This document shows positions 13,640 through 26,260 of a stretch of DNA of 64,000 nt, piece by piece. A program made the position numbers and the translations under genes. The notes beneath the pieces are model-generated. The model was not told the origin of the DNA. It searched no databases and saw nothing but the letters and a program-made list of their open reading frames with translations. How positions within the stretch are numbered: the stretch's first letter is position 1; every line of letters begins with the position of its first letter. Source of the DNA: Trileptium ribeirensis. Its lineage: Eukaryota; Nematoda; Enoplea; Enoplida; Thoracostomopsidae. The stretch lies in the NCBI GenBank assembly GCA_030248225.1, contig JASANE010028600.1, forward strand, positions 1 through 64,000, given 5' to 3'.

Positions 13640-14086
13640 GCCACAAGAGGACTGTAGAGCTACTCGGAAATTTTGGCGTCCGCGTTGGGGAAACTGTTCC
13701 AGGTAATATGGCACCAAGAGCACATAATTGCTGAATGGAAAACAGGGTTGACTTTGCCTTTCTTTAGGAAAGACGATTTTACGGATTTTAAAAACTATCG
13801 AAGCATACCGCTGCATGCGCTGAAAATTCCTGAAATCTTGTTTCTGAGTAGATTCCGCTCTTACTGCAATGACTTCATGAACGCGAACATCAGTCCGACT
13901 TTCACCATGGCCGCAGCTGAACGGACCAAATCTTCACCATTCGGCAGCTACTGCAAACTCGCAATTAATTCGTCGAAGTACGTTGGTTACATCTGTTCAC
14001 TTACGAGCCGCCCTCGACTGGGTCGACCGCGAATAACTATTCACCATTACGGACGCAGAGCGCGTCCTCGATTGCTGGCTTTATGA
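13640..14086 (+). pseudogene. Fragment of a LINE (non-LTR) reverse transcriptase
   Basis: The reading frame from 13673 encodes a segment typical of the N-terminal RT region of non-LTR retrotransposons: a WKTGLTLPFFRKDD block, then FKNYRSIPLHALKI, matching the family pattern W-x-x-G-x-x-x-P-x-x-K-K-G-D followed by NYR-G/S-I. No YxDD catalytic motif, endonuclease or full ORF follows. Stops appear upstream in the same frame, and the later part of the 137-codon frame loses similarity. It is a short dead fragment; the clade cannot be fixed from this piece. Confidence 0.65.
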
Positions 14087-15570
14087 TTAGAACGATGTAC
14101 CGTAATACTGAAACTGTTATACGCGGCCACAACTCCATCTCAGCGACATTTTCAATAAATAGGACCTGTGTAAAAACCTTTGGTTCTAAAATACTATTTT
14201 TGGCTACAGCTTTTTATTTTTGACATTTTGTGGTACATTGTGGATTTTCAAACCTGGAGGCGAATAACAACTTTATGCGGCCTAACATGTAGGTAGTCCC
14301 AGCAACTACAATGTACAAAAGCACGGGAATCCCACGCATTGTGATTTGCATGCCGTTCGATTCTTATAGAGTCGATTAGATGCAATGATGAATCTGGCCT
14401 CCTACTGTAAGGTAATCAATAATATTGTGTAAGTTCAACGTTGGATACTATCTAATAAATAAAATACAAAATTGCTACCATCTTCATAAGAATGTATTTG
14501 GAAACATTCTTATGAAGAAGCAATGTGAATCATCTATAGTTACGAACTGCTTAAAATATATCACACGGTCCATTAAAGTTGCAATTTAGGAAAATATCTA
14601 TAAATTTGATACAGCGGTGAATTTGAACTACAATTACAATATAACACATTTTTTGGAAATTTCGTTTTATCATGCTGTAATGTTACTTCTTTTCGTAAAA
14701 TTAGAAGGATTATAGCAAGAAATTATTTGTACGTCATGTCAGGATAGCACATTTTTTATCAAATTTCTAAGTATATAAATAAATATTATATTAACTTGGG
14801 TGCTGTTATTAAAGTCTCGTACTGATTAGCACTAGATTTGAAAATTGCTAAAAGTAGTTTCGACAAGAGTTTCAGATAAACCATTAATGAACTACTAACT
14901 GTTCGTGATGCATCACAAATAAATATCAATATTGTTTTGTATGTAATCAAGTCGCTTTTGTTATGAGACGGTGGTCAGTTGATAAAATGCCGCATATTTT
15001 AATCATAGCCTCGAGTTTAATGCAACTTTATTTTCAGTTCAGTTACTTAGGTTGCTCTTGTAGTACCTTTCAATTTTTAAGACGTTACGACTGTAGCAGC
15101 GCACTAGCTCTTCACTGAAAAAAACAGTAACACTGAAGTGGTTTTACAAATTGTAGCGGAATAAATTTAGTAATTTACTAAAACTGTTTTTAATTATTGA
15201 TAAAACTTTAACTTAGCTAGGAACCGGTTATGCTAGTGAACTGTTATAGAAGCCTATATAAAGCTGGACACTGGTTGCAAAGAAATTCTTCTGTCATACT
15301 GTAAAACTGCTGTTCTTTCGCCAGGCTCTGTAAGCGTCTATAACTGTTGTTTCTATAGTTGGATTTGTTATAATAAACTGTTTGTGGTTTACTTCTCGAA
15401 TGCATCATTGTTGGGAGAACAAACCCGACATTGACTTTACACAAAACAGATGATTTTTGCGGAATTACCAAATTTTGCTCAGTCTTTCTAGAAACCGCGT
15501 GTATAACAAATAATACCAACAACGAAGCGTCAATTCGCTGCTTAGAATAACATAAATTCTGAACAGCTTT
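14087..15570. other. AT-rich DNA with one strong hairpin
   Basis: No gene is visible. At 14481-14518 a perfect 15-bp stem (TCTTCATAAGAATGT with its complement) encloses the 8-nt loop ATTTGGAA. The rest is AT-rich and without recognisable features. Confidence 0.6.
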
Positions 15571-15574
15571 AAGA

Positions 15575-15646
15575 GGGACTATGGTGTAGTGGTTAGCACG
15601 TCTGTTGCGAATGGGGAAGGACCGGTTTTCGGTTCCCGTGGGCATA
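15575..15646 (+). repeat. tRNA-like remnant or SINE head
   Basis: TGGTGTAGTGGTTAGCACG (15582-15600) is an excellent A-box and D-arm match. It is followed at the right distance by AAGGACCGGTTTTCGG, a degenerate T-arm/B-box. Anticodon and acceptor stems do not fold well, so this is a tRNA pseudogene or the head of a tRNA-derived SINE and not a working tRNA gene. It resembles Val- or Asp-type tRNAs only in general form. Confidence 0.5.
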
Positions 15647-15649
15647 TTG

Positions 15650-17180
15650 TTGAACTTAAGGGGAATATAAGAAAATGAATAAATTTAACTTGTTGTCTTC
15701 AGTGACACTGAGGGTGCAAAACTTCGTGCACCATAAATATTGGTGCTTTACCTATAGATGCTTCTTCACGTAAATCACGGGCACGAATTTTTCAAACGAC
15801 AGCTTTAAAATATACTTAAATATATACTGTCGCACACGATAATAATTCATAGCTTAAAAGCTATATAGCTTACAGCTGGTATGTCGAAAACGAGAACTAG
15901 CAGTTGTCGGCTTCATACGTTTCTAACATTAAATCCGATATGAAGCGTTGTAACATGTCGAAAATGTATTTGTAGTAAAACCATTCACCGATGTAATGCT
16001 TTATAAGTTGATTTTTTAATTTAATCGCGTTGTTTTCAAAAAGTTTCTGCTAAGTTTATGCAACAGCTTTTCCAAAAGTTGTACAGTTTGTGCCACACAA
16101 TTTCCAAACATTTTGTCACAATGTGCAGCGAGTGCACGTATTTCTTCGTAAATACCACAATAAGCACTGGCTCGGGGCTGGATATATTCATGATCGTCAG
16201 CGTGCGGCGACTGAAATGGCAATTTCGGTTGTTTTGTAGCATCTTATAGTAGTGGTGACTACATGTTGTTATATCGGTGTGAATAACTTTTAGAATATAA
16301 CAAGCCTCGCTGCATCCTAAATGATTTTTTTAATTTTTTAGCCTTCTGAAAATATGGCGAATTCTTCGAGCCTAATTTGAATCGCTTGTTAAAGTACCAA
16401 CGACCGTAGAAGGGACTATATTTAGGATGATTTGCTGAAACTGAATAAAAGAATGCAGAACACACAAAACACAAAAAATAGCTTTTATGCATGTGTTAAA
16501 TTGTCGGAAATCCAATGAGGAACTAGCTGGTGTGTGTCATTTAACTTTATATTTGGAACATTCGATTAACTTATATATAATTGAATTTAAAGTCAACACT
16601 TTTGATATGTCTATATGTGAGTGTAAAGCGTTGTACTTTTTCAAGAAAACGTTATTCACCACTTGTCGAAATTATAATTTGATTGATCATGTCAAATTAT
16701 CTATGAAATCAAATTATCATATAGTACTATCAACTATTGTTTGATTCGAGCTCTTTAGACAACGATATACTGTAGGTACAGCAAAAGTAATTTATAAAAC
16801 AGCAGCATACCTTCAATAAAGAAAATTATAAGATCACATTTCTATAAAGCTAGTAATAAATATTTTCAAGGCACTATCATTCAAAGCCGAAAATAAACGA
16901 GTTTCATTTAGATGTTCGAGACTGTATGCAGGTGTTAAATTTTCTGATTGCTTATTACAGATTCACAAATATTTGCAGCATGGCAGGGCATGGAGGCTCC
17001 TGCTGGTCAGTTGAAAGGCAATGTTCAGACCTGTGATCTTAGCCAAATAGTATCTTGCAAGCATGTATTCCACTATATCAGTAAACATGTTTTCTGTTAG
17101 AACATGTTACCTGAAACAGAGTGCTATAATTGTCATTTAACAAAACTCAATCCCTGTTATCGCAGCCTAATATACAATAC
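15650..17180. other. AT-rich DNA without recognisable genes
   Basis: Only short ORFs of 85 codons or fewer with no recognisable domain. No repeats stand out. Confidence 0.55.
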
Positions 17181-17184
17181 CTTA

Positions 17185-17720
17185 TGTGGCGTTTACGTTA
17201 TAAAACGCCCTCACCGTGGAATATTTGTTTCTGTGTGATCACGACCATATCATGGTGCATGGTAGGCGGAAGGATATACTATGCAGCACAAATAATGGTG
17301 TCGCGGACACCATGTACGTTACTCTATGGTGTCTTCGACACCCTAAGCTTGAATAGTTGTTTAAAAAAGGCGGGAAAATTAGCTAAGTGTAATTTCAATT
17401 TATCTACGCTAACTGATTGTATCCCATAAACAATGACTTTTAAAGCTTTGCGTAGGAAGTACATGGACAAATCTTGAATTGTATAAACTCCCTAAAACGG
17501 TAAAAACAACAAGACAGCTCTTCAAATAACTGATCACGCTAGCTAGAAGTTGATAGTGTTCATGACACTATACATGAATGCTGATGGTGTCCGAAGCACC
17601 ATATATAAATGCTTAGCATACAATGGGGGTGTTCTGTGCGCTATATCGTTGACTGTCTTACGCAGGCCGTATGTGGACGTAAATGCCTCGTGGCGAGCAA
17701 CTTATAACGTAAACGCCGCA
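17185..17720. mobile_element. MITE with 19-bp TIRs and TTA target duplication
   Basis: The left end TGTGGCGTTTACGTTATAA (17185-17203) is matched by the reverse complement of the right end, TTATAACGTAAACGCCGCA (17702-17720), with one mismatch. TTA flanks both sides (17182-17184 and 17721-17723). Inside are four short hairpins of the pattern RYRGTGT-N5-ACACYRY at 17295-17313, 17326-17344 (one mismatch), 17553-17571 and 17584-17602. There is no transposase, so it is non-autonomous. The 3-bp TTA duplication suggests the PIF/Harbinger (TWA) type, but the family is an inference. A second copy lies at 35240-35726. Confidence 0.75.
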
Positions 17721-17723
17721 TTA

Positions 17724-20183
17724 CCAAGAGATGTTTTGCAAATGCGTCAGAAAAACATTTATTTTGTTGGATAATGTTAGCTAGAAACGAGTACATTCGG
17801 GCTGATCTAAATGAATTGTAATACATCAGAGGAGACAACAAGATGTGATGGTGTTTAGAACAATAAAACGTAGTATTGTTTAGACATAAATATGGATAGC
17901 ATGGTTTGGGTCAGTTTTTCGTTTGAAATTTTTTACTTCGCTTATGTTTCTATCCTAAACTAATATTGGAATGGTGAGAGATCTAAGTAACCAAGGTCTA
18001 GTTTTCGTTGCTTCCCTATTTAATAAGCGTACGAAACTCAGCATCACATTTGCCACTTCTTTGGCAGCTACGTCACATCATAATATATTTCATAGTACCG
18101 ATTGTTGCGCGACTAATGCGAACTTATATGTTTATACCACCCGGGATTATTTATTGATAGAAAATGGGACTCCCTACATTGCTAGGTGGTTGGTGAGGCA
18201 AATCAAATGGAATTTATATATATGTAAATTAATATTATTAAATTAATATTATACATATTATTAATTAATGTCAATCCGCTTCTACTGCTGCTTACACAGA
18301 TTATTATAGATTGAAAAACACAAATATACTGCAAGTAACGACTTACGACCTAGTTAGTCGTCAGCCGGCGATAGTTGCAAAACTTGCGCGATTTTGTAGT
18401 CACATTATTTATTAATGTGTTATATTTTGGTTATAGTGATGTAATAACGCAATATACGGCGAGGATATGACTGTAATTGGATTCGTTACGTAGTACTGGA
18501 AGTCGATGTCATGAAAAATAGCATATGGTTTTAAATGAAACTTATTGTGTAACAAAATATCGACATAATGCATGATCGTCAGTAGCAAAGTTAGTTAGCA
18601 AAAAATTATAACACCACTTGTGGTAAAAGCAATAGTCCAGTATTGTTCCACGTTGCATTATTTTCACGTTTTGCATAAACTTATTGGAGGTCTAAAAAGT
18701 ATGGTTGCTACTGACATTACGCTCCTGGTAACATTTGCTTGAGGCAAACATTGCACATTGCCAGCGTTTCCTAGAGAAAAGGGTGACAATTTCAATGAGA
18801 ATGATCGTTAGAGCTGCTGGTCTTACCAAAGGTAACATGAGGATTTCGTATTACACACACATGTATTCATCAATTTACACATTCGTAAATAATTTATTTC
18901 CGGTATATATATTATATATACCACAAGTCAAACCTCATACATACTTGTTTCTACATACATGTACATGAACTGATGTATTTGAAATATACATATTAGAGAA
19001 ACACCATATAACATACATAACTTACATTTTGGCGTTTAATTTGAAATGTAGTTTCAAAGTTTCAGCACGTTGATGCAATAATTATAATTTTGACATTTGT
19101 TTCAAAATTTATTAAAAATTACGTTACATTTATTTACAATATATTATACTAGTGAAGCTAGCTTGCGAGCCACAATTCGAGTGGTGAGAACAATCCCCCG
19201 AAGTCCGTTGTAGAAAACACACACAAACAAAAAGCCTACACACAGTACGCAGGTGCAACATTATATAAACCGTGAGTGATGAGTGATAGTTACGCCCGCC
19301 TCTTTTGATAGCCAACGTATGCAGTAGACAAAACATCATACAACGAGTACAAACACAATGAACTAACAATTCAATTATTCAATAAAACCCTAAATTGACC
19401 GTGAAAAAAACGTTAAAGAATTCAAACCGACACTTGAGAAATATCTCATTTTTCATACCAAGAATGAAGCAGAAATGTGAAAAATATTTACCACACAATA
19501 TTTTTGACACTCGCAATCAGCTTGTTGGCCCAGAAAACCCCATATCCGACACTAAAACCAACAATAAGCACACATTTAGGTGCATTTCCCACGACTTTTC
19601 ACCAAATATGAAATGTGGCGCCAACCATGAGCTTATAGACTCCGAGTTGGGAAGTAGTTGAAAAACTTGTTATATATCATTGAAAAGCCCCGATAAACCT
19701 ACATGGAATAGGCCTATTAGTTTGCGGATACCTCGTTTACTTATTGAGAAAAGTCGCAAAAACTGGAGGGGTGCCCGAAAAATGGGCAAAATGACGTCAT
19801 TTTGCCCCATAACTTTTCCCACGGGAAAAAATTCAAAAATCAAGCTCAGCCACTACATCTAAATCGACCATTGCGGTTCGAATGAGCTATTTTGCATTAA
19901 AATCCGCCCGACCGTTATCGAGATCCAGGTGCGACAGACACACAGACAGGAAAGCCTCAACCCCCTCCAGAGCCAAAATTGAAAATTCTCGTTCCACTCG
20001 CTCGCTTGAGCTCGCTTCGCTCTCTCATTCCACTCGAATTCAATTGGTTTATAACAGTTAATATTATGTTTAATTATGCTTAATAATGTCAACCCATTTC
20101 GTCCTTCTGGAATTAATAGTGCAACGTTGGCGCTAAAATAATATGTCTAATTAGTTATAAGTTTAAGATGCGCAATGAGCATA
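17724..20183. other. AT-rich DNA; probable dispersed repeat at 19390-20050
   Basis: No gene recognised. 18225-18270 is a TTAATATTA-type AT repeat. From about 19390 to 20050 the texture changes: short GC-richer phrases (CCGACCGTTATCGAGATCC, then CGACAGACACACAGACAGG, then repeated CTCGCT units) look like the end of a dispersed genomic repeat. I cannot assign its class. Confidence 0.45.
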
Positions 20184-20666
20184 ATGCGTGAGCCCACTTT
20201 AGGTGCATATACGCGTGTTGTTCTTCCTACTAGTCATTTCACGATCGTAAAAGCGTTGAACGCGAATAAATCACGATTTTCCCTTATGTACGAATGCACG
20301 ATTTCCAATGCAGCAACGCGTAGGATTTGTTCGCGGTCACTATTTTCCAATTCAGCGTCGTATTTTGCTGACCGCGTACAAATGAAAATACGATTACTAA
20401 TTGCGCTTTTTCTTGTATTCTATAATACACAAATAGACCGCGAACATTGCTGCCTGATTTAGAATGTATTTGATGAACGCGGATAAACGTGCAAGATGGA
20501 CAAGCGAGCGCGAACGGAAATTCAATTCGTGTATCGCAGAGCCCATGTTCGATTATTCAAAAAAGGGAATACCAACGGCAAAATGAACACGTGATTTAAT
20601 ACGTGAATCATTTCGTGATCTTGACAAAAAACAGCGTTCCAGCACACCTAAAGTAGAATAACGCAT
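20184..20666. mobile_element. TIR element or MITE, unclassified
   Basis: The left end starts ATGCGTGAGCCCACTTTAGG (20184-20203) and the right end at 20642-20666 reads inward as an imperfect inverted copy; both share ATGCGT and ACTTTAGGTG. The interior is partly palindromic, with ATCACGAT/ATCACGAA phrases on both sides. GTTCGCGGTC (20329-20338) is repeated inverted at 20436-20445. No target duplication is clear and there is no transposase. Confidence 0.5.
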
Positions 20667-21830
20667 GACTTAAAAATTTAGTAACATTGAAAGTTTTTTA
20701 ATAAGTATTTATTCGATGAGTTTCATTTATTTTGCGTGTTTGTACAGCACTTATCCGTGAACCTGGAAACGATACTGTAAATTTAATCTTTGGTAACAGA
20801 AATCAAATGCTGTTACAGGATGATATGAAATATGTAGAACATTTGGATTAAATGTATTTGAGTTAAAATTTGTATTGATCCTAGCTTTTTAGTTCTTTGC
20901 GAAGCTCATAATCAAGTTCCTGCTGTGAAGGCACTACGAACCTGATTTCATCCGCGTGTACTTTTGCCGCTAGAGCAACGTGTTGGTCTGTGATATTGCA
21001 ATATCCCAGAAAACCAACGGGGATATTAAATGACGAAAAGAACACTCTTCGCGTAAAGAGTCCTACACGACTGCTAATGAAACAGCGTTTTTCATCGCAG
21101 TGATGAGTCCAAATAGTGGGTTAAAAATCAGCGCTTTTGACTGCTGCAAGCAGTCTCCTTCAAAGAAGTAATCAGACAACCCAATCAACATTTCCAATTT
21201 GTAAACACCACAGCTTAATTTTTTTAAAGATTTATATAATATACCTTAAGCCTTCGTAAACCAAATATCAAGTGATTCAAATTTTGCTGTTGTGCTTATG
21301 TTGCTAACTCTGGTTAATATACTTAAAGATAACTCTGGTTTTTTAAGATATTTCATTTATGTTCCAAATCCGCATCGGATAGGATGTATCTACTTTTTAA
21401 CTGAGGATCACACATGTATTTGGATCAAAACCTATCAATATTCTTTGTTTGGCCGCGATTATGCGTACTAAGCGCTCCCGATGACTGCATTTCATCACTG
21501 CAGGATACACATTTTATGGAAATAGCAACACATAATGCTTTTGTTGGTATAATAATTTTTAAGGCTTCACAATAAATTTGCTGCTTCATATTTTAGATTA
21601 TCTGCTAAAGTTGATGCAAATATAATATTATAATTAGCGAATATTTAATACTTACAGTGCCTTTTAAGTATTGGTATTAAAGTTATGAAAATTAATGCGT
21701 ATCATATCAAAAATATGCTCATTCCAAATATACTTAGCTATCATATCAGATTATTTGTAAATAATTCAATGGTACAGCTTACGAGCTAAAATATATATCC
21801 ATATATCTTTATCGAAATATATCGTAAAGC
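20667..21830. other. AT-rich DNA without recognisable genes
   Basis: No ORF of note and no recognisable repeat up to the inner end of the minus-strand LTR. Confidence 0.55.
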
Positions 21831-23507
21831 TGCAATAATGGTGATGCAGCTGCATGGCGCAACTTCCTAACACATTGCCCGTACGACCCCGGCTATCGTA
21901 ACCTCAATGGCGGACCGTGAATACTAAAATTTTGATCTTATTCTTGGTTAGACCCAAGAAGAAGCTACGGGGCTTAGCAGGCCGCAGGCGCGCTTCACGG
22001 GGTGTGTTCGGACCCCGCGCGATTGGTTGCGCACGTGTCTAGTTTCTGGTATGATTTCGGAGGTCCCCCAGGGAGGCTAGCGCCGACACCTGCTCTTTGG
22101 TCATGGAGCTTAGCCGCTATTCCCCATCTTAAGCTCATCGGAATTTGTTTAGTTCTGATTAGGTGTGTTAAATGTTGGAAAAAAAGTTGAAAATGTCCTC
22201 AGAAATTTGAAGCTCAAGTTGATTAGCCTAATTAAGATCTTGATATGCTCCGTGCTACAGCATTGTAGCCTATGTTGCCCCCACAGGGTTCCGACAGGCC
22301 CTGGAAGTTTAACGTCGGATATTAATGGCGTGGCCTGCTCCTTTCAATAAATTCCATGTCGATGTCAGTAGTGTAAATTCCTAGTGAACTTTTCGAGCTA
22401 TTGCCAGGAACGAATCAAGTTTTGTGCTCGTTTTCCTAGTATTTTGTATCCTGGTTCCAGCGGCAAAACGAAATAGATATGATAGAAGGCCATGTGCACC
22501 AGGGCTTGCGACATTCTCGTCCCCAAGCCGTGACGGGCAGTGCCTGCTCGTCCGAGTGGACAAACCATAGAAAAATCCCTATCGTCTTGGAGTAAATCAG
22601 GTCTGAACACGATGCCTACAATACAAAGTTTATTGAAATAATCAAGGTTTATCAGGGGACGAGTGTTCCTGCTCAATTATCGGGGCTGACGGGTTGTGCT
22701 AAAATCGGAAAAATGCTCAGTAGTAATTCGCTGCTGTCGCTTCAATGCTGCCGACTAAGGGGGGGAGCGGTATTAGAGAAAGAAAGGGGCAGAGCGTGCA
22801 GATATCCGCATGTTGCGGGCTAGGGGCGGTTATCCCTGCTCCAGCTCAATGGCGGCGAACTAATCAGCTATGAAGCACAATAAGCAGGGGCCCTAGAGTG
22901 CTTCAGAAAACGCTCCTTAACGCGTGTCACCCAAAACGACTATTCTATACGCGCAGGGTGATGGACACTAGACCGGGTCAGGGGTATAATAGCGACACGA
23001 CTAGACTATGCGAGCTCAACTGGAGCGACGTTGGGAGGAGTACGGACGGGTCGTTACTCAAAATAGATCCGATTGTTTTGCCTACGAAATGATCTGTGCC
23101 ATTGTCTTAGTCAACTTTGACTATCAAGAGTACGACTGACCCAACGAGAGAGGATGGGGGTGGAATAATTCATCGGGTTTAGACCGGAGGAACGCGGTAG
23201 GGGTGCCGAGTGGCATGTTGCGTCCTTTTAGGCAGCTTTCGAGGCCGCCCCCAGGGGCGAGCTCCCTTGATTGGTGTCACCTTGTTTTCCTCGCGGGAAT
23301 TTTGGGTGGGGGCAAGTTCTACAGGCTGAACGCACCTAGCCGAGGGGTGAATCAGCCTTATTTCCTACCTTTGGGACCGTTTCAAATAATCGGGGCAGGG
23401 GCGATCGGCCCCCGACGCATTCGCGTCTTTTGTTTTCTCTTTCGTTGCTGTTTTGCGGCCTCTCTCTTCTCCTATCTTTTGTTCATTGCACTGCAGTATT
23501 GGAGTGT

Positions 23508-23557
23508 CTCAACTGCACTGTAGTGCAGTTGAGTTATCATCGACTTAGTAGTCGATG
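23508..23557. repeat. Two hairpins, counterpart of 2978-3038
   Basis: CTCAACTGCACT (23508-23519) pairs perfectly with 23522-23533 around a 2-nt loop. CATCGACT (23538-23545) pairs with AGTCGATG (23550-23557) around TAGT. The first stem shares its sequence with the hairpin at 2978-3009 in the other LTR. Confidence 0.8.
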
Positions 23558-23568
23558 GTGTTGTGTTC

Positions 23569-23641
23569 CTATGGCTGACTGGTTAATATACATGATTCTG
23601 CAGCGGGCTTAAATTCCCCGTGCAGGATCGAATCATGATAC
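23569..23641 (+). repeat. tRNA-derived (Ser/Leu-like) sequence antisense in the minus-strand LTR
   Basis: TATGGCTGACTGGTTAA (from 23570) is A-box-like. CCCCGTGCAGGATCGAATC (to 23634) carries the B-box-like GATCGAATC. The layout matches 2870-2948, including the long variable-arm-like middle. Acceptor ends do not pair. It lies antisense to its LTR. Confidence 0.6.
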
Positions 23642-26039
23642 GGTAAAATGAACTGGCAAGCGCTGAGACTGTGAAAATCTGAGCAGACATGATACATAGC
23701 CTAACGGGCAACTCGGGATAAAAGCAAAAACAAGCTAAACTCAGGGATCAGTTTGCTTCGAAGGAAAATCGGGGTTTTGCACTTGCTCGGTTTGGTCCTA
23801 AATGGCCAGAGCGATTCAGCCAGTTTTCTTTATTGGGGTAAGGGATAAATATTTTCTCTTTTGACGGCGGGAACGCGAAGGGTTTCTCCCACAAGAATGC
23901 TAACCAATTTTGACCCGTGGGCCTGCTGTCAGTTTGTTCAGCAAGGTTTATTTTGGACATTGATCTCGAGAGAAGACCATGTCGTTGTGCAATGGTGAAC
24001 ACCGGTAAACTTGAATGTTTTATTAAGTAGTCTTTTGGTTTGAAACTGGTGTATTACCACAAAACGAAGCGTTATCGTCACCAATCGGGGTCGGCGAAAT
24101 TTTGAACGGCTGGGGGCCTTATTCCCCTAGCTCATTTTTGATCATACAGTGGTCAGGATAGTCACCATTATTTACTCCGGTCAGTCGTCCTGGTAAGATG
24201 TGTGTTCGAATGAAATACCTATCAGATTCGTCTAAACGTTCTAAAACCAGTGTCGAGTAATCAAATCGAGACAACTCCTAAATAGTATTCAGTGTAGACA
24301 GCAAACACCTTTAGCTCAAACTGGCGTACTTAGAATTTGTTTCGTCTTTTGTGAACCCAAATTTTCTTAGCTCAGTAGAATAAAAGAAATTTTAAGGACT
24401 TCCTAAAGCCCGACGGAGGCTAGTCCTCCGTCCCTAATCTACGTTTCTGTTCAAGCTCAAACATGGCATGAACATTGAACGATCAACTAAACTACAAATT
24501 TGGAAAACCATCAAAACAAATCACTGAGCAAGTCCCTACTTTGTGGCGTGCACGTTCAAGGAATTTTACCGTGGTCGCCTCAGGAAAATTCGACAATCCT
24601 TTCTCAACAGCTGCAAATCATGTAAACCCTGGACGAGAAGCGTCCATTTGGTTGTGCCCTACCTAAGGCCACGGGGAATCAGAAAGACTTCGAATTAGTT
24701 GACCAGTCTTCACTGCGCTCTGTATGGATGTACCGTATGGATGTCTCCTACGTCGGAACTCGATATTAGTGCTTGATTCCAGATAAGGTTGTGTGTAGCA
24801 TTTCTGTGGGGACTGGGTGGGTGAGGACCCGAACGAGAATGTTTCTTCCTAAGGCGAGGGGCGCGCTACATTCAAAAGGTAACTAAACGGACGGCCTGTT
24901 ACTCTTCAATTGACAAGGAAAATAAACCCCTGCTATCGCTAGACCTTTCTCATACTTATGGCCGTTGATCCTTGGGGCAGCACCAGGTGAACCCCTTTCG
25001 CGAGGTATACACCTACGCGGAAATCTTTCGTCCATCGAGTCGCTCCGAAGTAAAACGTAAAGCGAAAGCAAAGCAGGGTCGCATGAAAACTACAAACACC
25101 GAAATACTGCGTCGGAGCCGGTCAGTAAAGTCGACCGAACTCCGCGCTGTCGAAGTCCAGCTGATTCCAAGATTCGACGCGTTGGTCGTAACCTCGAAAT
25201 TTTCGCCGGTAGTTAAGGATGGCGATTTTGTCGCCACCCAATCGTCGTTCGTTGTCGTGCGTCCATTTTTTTGGGTTCTCGTTGAGCGTCCAATTGGGGA
25301 CACTTCCGGAAATTCAAATTTTGATGGCTACCGTAAGCCGTCGATGTCCTTAGAGAGAGACGGCTTCAATTAGATTTGCCGACATCAAGGTTGAACCCTC
25401 CGAGTACTCGGAAGTTGACCATCTGCGACTTTTACCCCGTTTTTCTCATGAAATTTGAGCTTTTAAGCCTCAACTTTCAGCAATTAGTGCCGGATGTTCG
25501 TCGAAATTTGAATCTTATTTGTTTAGTTTCCTGTCCCAGAGTGGTTGGGTCAACATCGTCGACTTCCGGGACACTCGATCTCCAAGAAATTCAAATTTAT
25601 TTGTTCTTTTTCCTATTGTTCGGGCCCCCAACTCGTACGTCCCACGCAACGACCAGTAATCAGCTGAAGCTCTAATTGTTTGGCGACCCCATCAGCTACG
25701 TCGCCTTTGTGGCTTCGACTTGCCGCCCTCCCAATTAAGCCAAATTTAACTTGGAAGATGACCCTCGCTTATGAGGACATCTAAAAACATCGAAAAGAAT
25801 AGGGCTAATTTACGATCTTCATGCGACTACCTACGTTTCAAAGTCTCGCCGGGGTTACCGATGACGGGAAAACGCCCGTCTCGGGGCCCGAGACGTGGCA
25901 AACCCTAACGTACTCCTAACTGGTCAGGGGTATTGCTCCAAGGCCCCTAGGGTCCACGGGAGGGTCCTAAAGTCACCCCCCGTTCGTCCTAATCGTACGT
26001 ATTTTGTCCGTCCGTAAAACTCTCAAATTTTAACGCTTT

Positions 26040-26260
26040 TTGTATGTGATGTCCTCGTCCGTCCGTTCTTATGTTCTTATGTCGTGTCCTTGTATATATA
26101 TATGTACCATACATACATATAAACAATATATATACATCTATGTCTACACACACACAAATACACATGTACAAACACACACAACACACATTAGACATGATGG
26201 CGTCCTGAGCGACAGAAAGGTCGCTCAGGATAAACACACACGCACAACACACCACCGCCA
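26040..26260. repeat. AC/AT microsatellite in LTR with conserved hairpin
   Basis: A TATATA and ACACAC tract is followed by CCTGAGCGAC (26214-26223) pairing perfectly with GTCGCTCAGG (26230-26239) around AGAAAG. It is the inverted counterpart of 288-313. Confidence 0.8.

Noticed and set aside
20175..20462. 95-codon frame
   Set aside because: It lies within the TIR element, has no domain and ends at random.
24972..25373. 133-codon frame in the minus-strand LTR with a partner frame at 1051-1633
   Set aside because: The DNA is homologous between the LTRs but frames and strands are not conserved.
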